Positions 17,901 to 21,722 of a stretch of DNA of 21,722 bases are shown piece after piece. Under the pieces are notes generated by a model. The model was not told the origin of the DNA and searched no databases. It was given only the letters and a program-made list of their open reading frames with translations. Position 1 is the first letter of the stretch. The number at the start of each line of letters is the position of its first letter. Source of the stretch: Saccoglossus kowalevskii. Its lineage: Eukaryota > Hemichordata > Enteropneusta > Harrimaniidae. The position numbers were made by a program, and so were the translations under genes. The stretch is from positions 880,436 through 902,157 of the forward strand of contig NW_003151253.1 in NCBI RefSeq assembly GCF_000003605.2. Reading direction: 5' to 3'.

Positions 17901-19906
17901 ATGAGCGCCAGTAAATTAATAAACTTTTAATAAACCAGTTTCGATTCCTACTCCTTTGAATTTTCCATTATAGCTTGAAACAAACGTTTGTCACTTGTAG
18001 GTTTTTTTTTTGATAAGAAACAGTGCCTGTCACTTCCCTAAATGGGGAGTGCTGGAGGGTAGGGGTAGGGTTAGGGATGGGGGGTACAAAAAGAACTCTT
18101 TCTGCAGATCAAGTGTTCTATATTACCGGATTCTGCCGTAAATTCGCCCATCCGAAAAATTGCTCTGGGCGGCTGGTGGGCCCTTACTTGGGGTTAAAAT
18201 TTTCAAAAAATTATCATCAAATATTTTTAGGGGCTTATATTTTCATTGAAAAATCTACCTACACCGACTTTCAACACCGGCAGTTGGACCACCCAAAACG
18301 ACAGAAACTAAAATTGTATACATTTTTTTCTAGCTGGATTAATAAGTAGACAGCGCATCTTTCTCCAAAAAAATCACATTAACGAACATTGTGCGCCAAA
18401 TACAATTATTTTGTTTCACTTTACTAGTAACGAAAGTATATTCTAAAAGAAGTTTCAAATAACAACAAACACAACTGCATTGCTTAGTAGCGAATGATCG
18501 TGATAGCGCAATCCGGTCATGCTGCGTTTTACAATTGTTGATTATTACCTAGTAATGATTATAATAACGTGCAAAAAATAATTTCGTTGAATTGTTATGA
18601 AATGCAAATAGATTTCAACTTATTTCATCGTAAACGAATGATTCCGATCGTATTTTCAATGATCGATGCTGTAGAAATGAATATCCGCCATGTTTTGACC
18701 TGACCTGACCTGACAGGTCAAATTGATAATTAACTAATGAAAACGATGGATTATGCCAACGTGTTGAAATTACCATAACACTTTTAAATATGTTAATTGT
18801 TATTGATATACGATATTTTGGCTTGGATTTTGATGGGAAAGCGGCATGATTTGTTTTCAAACAAAAAACTGAGCATTTGAAAAATAATTTAACATTATTT
18901 ACAGCGATAACAACTCATTGTCGAAACGAAGCTAACTTATTCACGCCAGTCGCAATAAACATCAATACTCTTGAATGGGCGTCAATAACTACAGCGAAAC
19001 TTTTAGGCATCAGAAAAAATCAAAATAACACATTAAAAAACTGTCGAAAAATCGCCCTGGGCGGTTTCTTGGTCCCAATTTATTTTTTTTAAAACCCAAA
19101 CTGCCATTTAACGGCCCTGGGCAATTTTACGGCAGAATCCGGTATGTAGGTACTGACTGCTAAACAACTGGAATCACAGGTCATCTCGTCTTTTGCCATT
19201 GTGTGTTTGCCTTACCCAAGATTGGAGAGATTGTTGTACAGCTGTCAATTTCACTTGTAACTGGTTGATATTTCTGCATTTCTATTATTTTTTTAATCCT
19301 ACTAGGTAGGTACATATATTTCGGAATATCAAAAATGTTGCTGAGCCATTGATGGTTTGGCATCAAAATTTGACATATTTTTGATGTAAAAAACAACATA
19401 TTAGAAAAAGAACCCCCACAAAAATAGTGAACAGCATTTCCAAACTTGTATCATTTCTTATACACAAAGGGGAAACCAATATCCGATGTTTGATAAGTAT
19501 TGTATTAATTTTTATATTACATATACAAGCACTTCACATTTCTTATCAACAGCAAAAATACTATCCTTGATTTCCAAAAATGTTAACAAGAAACCCCTTG
19601 ACCTTTTTGAAACATAATTTATAGATCCATTGTATGCCTCGCATACCCGTTGCTAAATTTCTACTAGTGACCCACCCTGGTGTGAACGAACAAATATGTT
19701 GTGGTTATATACAAGTATGCAACCCGATTGAGCAATTTTTAAATAGTCACTCGAATCTTGTCGGCTTTTGAAAGACAATCATCGGATACTCGCCGGTTCA
19801 CATGAATATATGAACAAATTACGTGATATTCATATAAGTGAAAAACACCAGAACATACCTTCCCCGAAGGAACAACTGTTATTTTCTTGAAGTTATAATG
19901 CGACAT
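6334..19906 (-). CDS. GTPBP4: Nucleolar GTP-binding protein 1 (NOG1), complete 14-exon gene, 628 residues
   Basis: NOG1 is a nucleolar TRAFAC-class GTPase that joins pre-60S particles and follows 60S subunit maturation into the cytoplasm. The 14 exons sum to 1887 nt, exactly 629 codons with the stop, and every junction is GT-AG with compatible phase. Human NOG1 has 634 residues and aligns almost end to end. Visible parts: N-terminal helical NOG1 domain (about 1-165, starting [16 protein letters not shown]); G1/Walker [10 protein letters not shown] (175-183); a Thr pair in FTTKS near 201-202 (G2 region); DTPG at 221-224 (G3); NKID at 289-292 (G4); the NOGCT region after about 335 with the [22 protein letters not shown] segment; an acidic DEDMSSDDEE patch; an RS-rich stretch (535-578); and a basic tail ending [16 protein letters not shown], a likely nucleolar signal. 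All G motifs are intact. The ATG has A at -3 and matches the family start. Confidence 0.97.
6676..6865. repeat. Degenerate GAAAGCTATGAAAGT-like repeats in GTPBP4 intron 13
   Basis: Variants of GGAAAGCTATGAAAGTTT recur irregularly between about 6680 and 6860 with intervening AT-rich text. The unit length is not constant, so this is weak low-order repetition. Confidence 0.45.
7066..7197 (-). CDS. GTPBP4: GTPBP4 exon 13 (residues 535-578), RS-rich
   Basis: Reads [20 protein letters not shown], then [20 protein letters not shown] and RDET. Human has RRSRSITRKRKRE and CSRTPRDVSGLRD here. Arg-Ser dipeptides suggest a phosphorylated, disordered linker. Acceptor CTTTTTAG, donor ACG|GTAAGT. Confidence 0.96.
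7911..7970 (-). CDS. GTPBP4: GTPBP4 exon 12 (residues 515-534)
   Basis: Sixty bases encoding [20 protein letters not shown], in the place of human LEKEMRSLGVDM. Acceptor TATTTTCAG, donor GGG|GTAAGT. Confidence 0.93.
7971..8823 (-). other. GTPBP4 intron 11: dispersed repeat fragments only
   Basis: TATTTATGTGCAAACTTTC near 8155 recurs near 6628 in intron 13, followed in both by a similar TTAGGCAATA or TCAGGCGATA segment, so parts of both introns may come from one dispersed repeat. The plus-strand open frame at 8054-8380 has no recognisable protein character. Confidence 0.4.
8824..8911 (-). CDS. GTPBP4: GTPBP4 exon 11 (residues 485-514)
   Basis: Encodes [20 protein letters not shown], then PVLPRTAIK. 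Human has IREKKKLKILESKEK and later MPRTAKK. Acceptor TTTTTTACAG, donor AAG|GTAAAT. Confidence 0.95.
8990..9175. repeat. Dispersed repeat, related to 16105-16310
   Basis: ATTGGTTATAGGTCTGGATC near 9101 and the following AAAATTTTTGAAA segment match ATTGGTTATAAGTCTTGATC and its flank near 16218. Both are preceded by a related AAATTGACA-like segment. Stretches at 12690-12870 and perhaps 4485-4700 begin with a similar ACCCTTTGA...GTCAA motif. The origin is unknown. Confidence 0.5.
9219..9265 (-). CDS. GTPBP4: GTPBP4 exon 10 (residues 470-484 plus a split codon)
   Basis: A 47-base exon encoding [15 protein letters not shown], matching human ESEDEEMLEIRQLAK in place. Acceptor TATTTACAG, donor AA|GTAAGT in phase 2; the Lys codon is finished by exon 11. 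Confidence 0.93.
9560..9654. repeat. Foldback: 29-bp inverted arms with a 37-base loop
   Basis: The arm at 9560-9588 starts GGTTATTACGAGAATACCTT. The reverse complement of 9626-9654 starts GGTTATTATGAGGATACCTC. They match at 24 or more of 29 positions, with a loop at 9589-9625. AT-rich TAATAAT and TTAATTAAT flank it. It may be a small foldback MITE in intron 9. Confidence 0.75.
9670..9805. repeat. Degenerate tandem repeat, unit about 33-37 bp, about four copies
   Basis: Variants of GGCTAGACATATAGAGAATGCCCTGAAA recur from about 9670 to 9800: CACCCTGAAGAGGCTAGACA, TGCCCTGAAATGGCTAGACA, AGCCCAAACAGGGATAGACA and CACCCTAACATGGCAAGTCA. It lies in intron 9, just inside the donor of exon 9. Confidence 0.7.
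9898..10191 (-). CDS. GTPBP4: GTPBP4 exon 9 (residues 372-469), NOGCT region
   Basis: The longest exon, 98 codons: [16 protein letters not shown], a basic and acidic charged segment, [40 protein letters not shown] and YDEDM. The [21 protein letters not shown] block is a family hallmark. Acceptor TTGTAG, donor ATG|GTGAGT. Confidence 0.97.
10270..10567. mobile_element. MITE family A, copy 2, older and interrupted by AT repeats
   Basis: Same family and orientation as 2689-3015. It starts TTCTTGGGATGGACACACAG and ends TTATCCTCAGC followed by 14 C. Shared blocks include TTTTC-TGGCAACC, AGTTGAGTTTGT and GCACAGAGCCCATAGAAATG. A TAATATA microsatellite (about 10346-10391) sits inside. The terminal repeats have decayed, which suggests an older insertion. 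It lies in intron 8. Confidence 0.75.
10346..10391. repeat. AT microsatellite (TATAATA-type)
   Basis: Irregular TAATATA and TATAATA units over about 46 bp inside the MITE copy. Confidence 0.85.
10554..10641. repeat. C14 tract followed by A20 tract
   Basis: Fourteen C at 10554-10567, and about 54 bases later a run of 20 A at 10622-10641. The C-run coincides with the end of the MITE copy, where the intact copy has CCCCC. Confidence 0.9.
11020..11130 (-). CDS. GTPBP4: GTPBP4 exon 8 (residues 335-371)
   Basis: Encodes [20 protein letters not shown], then [17 protein letters not shown], close to human [20 protein letters not shown]. Acceptor GATTGCAG, donor AAA|GTAAGT. Confidence 0.97.
11292..11381 (-). 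CDS. GTPBP4: GTPBP4 exon 7 (residues 305-334)
   Basis: Encodes [20 protein letters not shown], then [10 protein letters not shown]. It was found from the gap between exons 6 and 8 and fits the human segment DLQSEGFPVIETSTLTEEG. Acceptor TTCCAACAG, donor GAG|GTATGT, 90 bases, phase 0 at both ends. Confidence 0.95.
12031..12320. mobile_element. hAT-like MITE, copy 1, in intron 6
   Basis: Begins CAGGGATTTTTCTAGAAAAA followed by AAGAGGGAGCAC, and ends GGGCGCTGCGCCCCTGTTCC, CTTGTTTAAA. A second copy at 17393-17722 shares both ends. Terminal CAGGG and imperfect inverted ends resemble hAT elements, but no clear 8-bp target duplication was seen. It is non-coding. Its right end lies about 10 bases from the donor of exon 6. 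Confidence 0.7.
12331..12438 (-). CDS. GTPBP4: GTPBP4 exon 6 (residues 269-304), carries G4
   Basis: Reads [20 protein letters not shown], then [20 protein letters not shown] is the base-recognition motif (NKxD). Acceptor AATGTAG, donor AAG|GTATGT. A hAT-like MITE ends about 10 bases beyond this donor. Confidence 0.97.
12914..13130. mobile_element. TACTGT-type MITE in intron 5, 217 bp
   Basis: Begins TACTGTGGAATACTTTTTTT and ends AATAAAGTAATACAGTA; the ends are inverted repeats. It aligns over its whole length with the reverse complement of 16823-17035, including the block ACTCATCAAAAATCAGTGAA. TA lies at both edges. It is non-coding. Confidence 0.85.
13187..13429 (-). CDS. GTPBP4: GTPBP4 exon 5 (residues 188-268), carries G2 and G3
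   Basis: Reads [19 protein letters not shown], later [19 protein letters not shown] and [19 protein letters not shown] is the likely switch I region and DTPG is G3. Acceptor CTACACAG, donor CAG|GTAACG. This is the most conserved exon. Confidence 0.98.
14019..14256 (-). CDS. GTPBP4: GTPBP4 exon 4 (residues 108-187), carries the G1 motif
   Basis: From the acceptor TTTTTTACAG it reads [20 protein letters not shown] through [19 protein letters not shown]. The P-loop GFPNVGKSS that holds the GTP phosphates lies near its 3' end. The donor is AAG|GTAACC in phase 0. Confidence 0.98.
14257..15807 (-). other. GTPBP4 intron 3: CAGA microsatellite, no gene seen
   Basis: About 1.55 kb. I checked for box C/D-like pairs because ribosome-biogenesis genes often host snoRNAs, and found no convincing pair. 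It contains the CAGA array (14867-14926). A conserved-looking segment around 15200-15420 could be another dispersed repeat. Confidence 0.45.
14867..14926. repeat. (CAGA)15 microsatellite
   Basis: Sixty bases of uninterrupted CAGA, 15 units, preceded by GGTTTTGCTGAAG. The lack of interruptions implies recent expansion or high length variability. Confidence 0.97.
15808..15911 (-). CDS. GTPBP4: GTPBP4 exon 3 (residues 74-107 plus a split codon)
   Basis: Encodes [20 protein letters not shown], then [14 protein letters not shown]. The acceptor is CTATTGCAG. The donor is GACAA|GTAAGT, phase 2; the codon for Asn108 is completed by the first base of exon 4. Confidence 0.97.
16105..16310. repeat. Dispersed repeat, related to 8990-9175
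   Basis: Starts near CCCTTTGATCACCGTCAATT and carries ATTGGTTATAAGTCTTGATC, matching the intron 10 to intron 9 region near 9101. It lies in intron 2. Superfamily unknown. Confidence 0.5.
16823..17035. mobile_element. TACTGT-type MITE in intron 2, 213 bp
   Basis: Begins TACTGTGAAATACTTTATTT and ends AAAATAAAGTATTCTACAGTA-like sequence. The roughly 22-bp ends are near-perfect inverted repeats. It is the inverted counterpart of 12914-13130. It ends 18 bases from the donor of exon 2. Confidence 0.87.
17054..17224 (-). CDS. GTPBP4: GTPBP4 exon 2 (residues 17-73)
   Basis: Starts [20 protein letters not shown] and ends LNEFPKLE. The acceptor is TTGCAG and the donor GAG|GTAAGG, phase 0. The human counterpart [20 protein letters not shown] is nearly the same. 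A MITE ends 18 bases beyond this donor. Confidence 0.97.
17393..17722. mobile_element. hAT-like MITE, copy 2, in intron 1
   Basis: Begins CAGGGAATTTTTTGGAGAAA with AAGAGGGAGCAC, and ends GGGCACTGTGCCTTGTTCCC, TGGTTTAGAAAACTCCTG. The reverse complement of the end starts CAGGAGTTTTCTAAACCAGG, matching the start imperfectly. GTTAA occurs at both flanks, too short for a firm target duplication. Same orientation as 12031-12320. Confidence 0.7.
18057..18084 (+). other. Potential G-quadruplex with telomere-like TAGGG units
   Basis: Five G-runs of 3, 4, 3, 3 and 6 separated by TA, TA, TTA and AT. This satisfies the G3+N1-7 rule. It includes TAGGGTTAGGG. It lies in intron 1 on the template strand of GTPBP4, about 40 bp from a transposon end. 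Confidence 0.8.
18124..19144. mobile_element. About 1.0-kb non-autonomous DNA transposon with near-perfect terminal inverted repeats
   Basis: TACCGGATTCTGCCGTAAAT at the left end (18124) is mirrored by the reverse complement of the right end (to 19144), with homology running about 25 bp and looser similarity inward through GCCC, CTGGGCGG and related blocks. TA lies at each edge, fitting a TA duplication. The open frames inside (18615-18860 minus, 18877-19092 plus) have no transposase features. It lies in intron 1. Confidence 0.82.
18696..18720. promoter_or_regulatory. Cluster of TGACCT half-sites (nuclear-receptor-like)
   Basis: Three TGACC units in direct repeat at 5-bp steps, followed by an inverted AGGTCA, giving an everted/inverted arrangement with 8-bp palindromic arms TTGACCTG and CAGGTCAA. 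It lies inside the 1-kb transposon. Function is not shown. Confidence 0.45.
19859..19906 (-). CDS. GTPBP4: GTPBP4 exon 1 (residues 1-16)
   Basis: Encodes [16 protein letters not shown], nearly identical to the human start [16 protein letters not shown]. It begins at ATG 19906-19904 and ends AAG|GTATGT in phase 0. Forty-eight bases. Confidence 0.96.
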
Positions 19907-20422
19907 GTTTAAAAACCATGCATCTGATACTGGATTCTGAACATGTGGAAATGTAACCTTTGAACTTCTATGTGAACAGCGCCCTCGAATATTGACAGCG
20001 TTTAATGTCCGATTTTAATGTTATGGACAATTATTTTTGTTTAGTTTCAAGAAAAAAAAACGTAAACAATTTAATTAACATTGTACGTAATCTAGATTTT
20101 ATTCGAGAGGTCGAATATATTTCGAATGCAATTTTTGACCAAAAAACGAAAGCGGTTTTCTGAAAAGGGCGCACTTCGAGTTGAAAAGGCCCCGGATGAA
20201 GATATCTGCGTCTGCGCATACTGACGATTTCCCGCTTCGATCTTAGCAATTATTTCATTGTGTTGATATCGTTGAGAAAGGTAAACCTTGTTAATTTCCA
20301 ATTGTTAAATCTCACTGTTGTTGACGCGATTGTATTTTATTTACCAGTTTAGTGTGAGAGTATGCGTTATTATGAAAAAATGAACTTCCAAAGTTCACTA
20401 CTATTGAAAACATATTTTCAAA
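19907..20422. promoter_or_regulatory. Upstream region of GTPBP4, possible divergent promoter
   Basis: About 516 bp separate the GTPBP4 ATG (19906, minus) from a plus-strand ATG at 20423. There is no TATA box at a convincing place. GTCTGCGCATAC near 20211 resembles an NRF1-type half-site. Two short upstream ATGs (19925-19923 and 19919-19917, minus) precede the GTPBP4 start and would lie in its 5' UTR if transcription starts upstream of them. Confidence 0.4.
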
Positions 20423-20445
20423 ATGGCCGCCGATTTCGAAAACTC
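20423..20445 (+). CDS. Possible first coding exon of an unidentified plus-strand gene
   Basis: AAAATGGCCGCCGATTTCG has a good start context and encodes MAADFENS up to the donor TC|GTGAGT (phase 2). Only 23 bases are coding, so the statistical support is small. The AAAATGGCCGCC block also resembles a YY1-type promoter element, an alternative explanation. An alternative small start, ATGTTGGACACATTC|GTGAGT, lies near 20652. Confidence 0.35.
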
Positions 20446-21625
20446 GTGAGTTGGTACAAAAATCGACGCATTTCGTTACTTTGTCTTATCATTCGGGTTA
20501 CTCGAACCCGCTCGTCGCGTTGTTGATGTATGTTGAAAGACTGCTTGATAAAGTAGCTAACTTCTTTTGAAATCATTGTGTTTTTATTGAGCTGTCAATG
20601 TTTCATGACGTCACCAAACTCTTCACCTGAAGACAGCTGCTTTCCCGCATGTTGGACACATTCGTGAGTGACCGCTCGCAGTTAAACCATCAAGTACTTG
20701 TCACCTATATGTTTCATATGTCGTCTTGTTATGTCGGTTTATTTTTAGTGCTAATGTTTCATTTCATGATGCTGGTTTTTACTCGTTGAAAACTGCTGAG
20801 ATTGTGCATTTTGTCAACAACCAGCAGTGAGTGCACATGTCATTAAGATCCATTAGACTTCACCATTCATTGTTAAAACTCTAAACATGTGCTAATGAAT
20901 ATGTACATCTACACTGCATGTTACTGGTAGTTTCTGATTTGTATACTTGCAGAAAATCCACTTGCGACTCCTGGGAGATTTGAAAGAATTTGCAAGTAAA
21001 TAAATAAATTTCTTTCTAGTTCTACCAGTATTCTTGCTAACTTTAACATGGTCTGAAATAGTAGCACATCGGAAACGTTTCATTTTGTCCATAGAGGTAA
21101 AGAGGTGGTCAAACTGCCTTTGACTCATTGTTTATGGTGCTAATTGTTTCAGAGTCTATAGTTAATTGCTGGTCCTTTAAGCAACCAGAAAATGTTGCAA
21201 CAAAAGCAAAAAGTTGTGTTTGTTTCTTTTTGTTGGTCTGTATTTAAGGATGCTGTACACCTTTTTTTGCTTTGAAACCCAAAATTCTACTTTTTTGTAT
21301 TTTTCAATGCTGGACTACAAGGAGCAAACACTCAGTAGGAAAAAAAGTGAATTGAATGTTTTTATAGGGTGTAAAAATCAATTTTTGTTAATTAAAAACA
21401 AAAGCACATGTCATTATTTTGAAAGCTATGTTTTAATTAATCAGCCAAAGACATAATAGACAGATAATTTGCATAATAGTCACCACCCATAGCAAATATA
21501 AACAGTCTCTTGCATTCAGTACCAGCTCAGACTAGTAATACAAGTACATTTTTGTATTAGTAGTGCGAGGTACAAGTTACACGCACTCCATAAATTTAAT
21601 TTCGTTGAATTTCTTGCTCTTCAAG
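20446..21625 (+). other. Putative intron with a perfect CRE; no clear exon
   Basis: TGACGTCA at 20606-20613 is a perfect cAMP-response element about 160 bp after the candidate start. A short exon needed to fix the reading phase between 20445 and 21626 should lie here, but I could not pick one. The open frames at 20892-21128 (minus) and 21214-21456 (plus) look random and AT-driven. Confidence 0.35.
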
Positions 21626-21722
21626 CAGTTGACTATGAAACAGTCTTGGGGTCGACTATGACAGTGACGAAAGAAAACGAATGCAAGGAAATTTTGAGAA
21701 GAATGTCGACAGTGTGTAAAGT
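21626..21722 (+). CDS. Possible internal exon of an unidentified gene, cut by the window edge
   Basis: A pyrimidine-rich tract ends TTGCTCTTCAAG (or CAG three bases on), followed by a frame that stays open to the edge: VDYETVLGSTMTVTKENECK, then EILRRMSTVCK. Codon use is mixed rather than AT-driven, unlike random frames nearby, and the other frames hit stops at once. Entry phase is 1. It ends at AAA followed by GT, which might be a donor. I do not recognise the protein. Confidence 0.45.

Noticed and set aside
18877-19092. 71-codon frame inside the 1-kb element as a transposase remnant
   Set aside because: No recognisable catalytic or DNA-binding motif; runs into the terminal repeat.
20031-20301. 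Overlapping minus-strand frames upstream of GTPBP4
   Set aside because: Two frames overlap the same DNA with no protein features; region is better explained as 5' flank.

Overview
The window is AT-rich animal genomic DNA, not bacterial. Coding sequence lies in short exons with GT-AG junctions separated by introns of 161 to 2634 bases. Introns and intergenic DNA are full of small non-autonomous DNA transposons, satellite-like tandem repeats and a mariner relic. The repeats and intron sizes suggest a marine invertebrate, perhaps a lophotrochozoan or an invertebrate deuterostome. That placement is a weak inference, because neither protein alone separates these groups.

Layout. (1) 430-1313, plus strand: the last two coding exons of a leishmanolysin-like metalloprotease (LMLN/invadolysin), ending in a hydrophobic tail. 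The intron between them contains extra degenerate copies of the 3' half of the penultimate exon plus its splice donor, in a tandem array of about 150 bp period. (2) 1314-6333: the gap between two convergent genes. It holds a CCAAT/CRE promoter-like stretch, a 101-bp-period array of CTCF-like motifs, two MITEs, a lone CTCF-like site and a decayed mariner transposon. (3) 6334-19906, minus strand: a complete 14-exon gene for the nucleolar GTPase NOG1 (GTPBP4). The exons join in phase to 1887 nt, or 628 residues. At least seven mobile-element copies or foldbacks lie in its introns, two of them within about 20 bp of a splice donor. (4) 19907-20422: the short upstream region of GTPBP4, which may be a divergent promoter. 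(5) 20423-21722, plus strand: weak evidence for a further gene, consisting of a 23-nt ATG exon with a strong donor and a 31-codon open exon running off the right edge. The two do not join in phase directly, so at least one piece is missing.

GTPBP4 builds 60S ribosomal subunits in the nucleolus. LMLN is a surface or secretory-pathway metalloprotease. Nothing in the sequence links the two functions; they are simply tail-to-tail neighbours. The points most worth a second look are the exon-derived tandem array in LMLN, the CTCF-like higher-order repeat between the convergent genes, the four families of terminal-inverted-repeat elements, and the unidentified gene at the right edge. I saw no rRNA, tRNA, CRISPR array, LTR element or endogenous virus.
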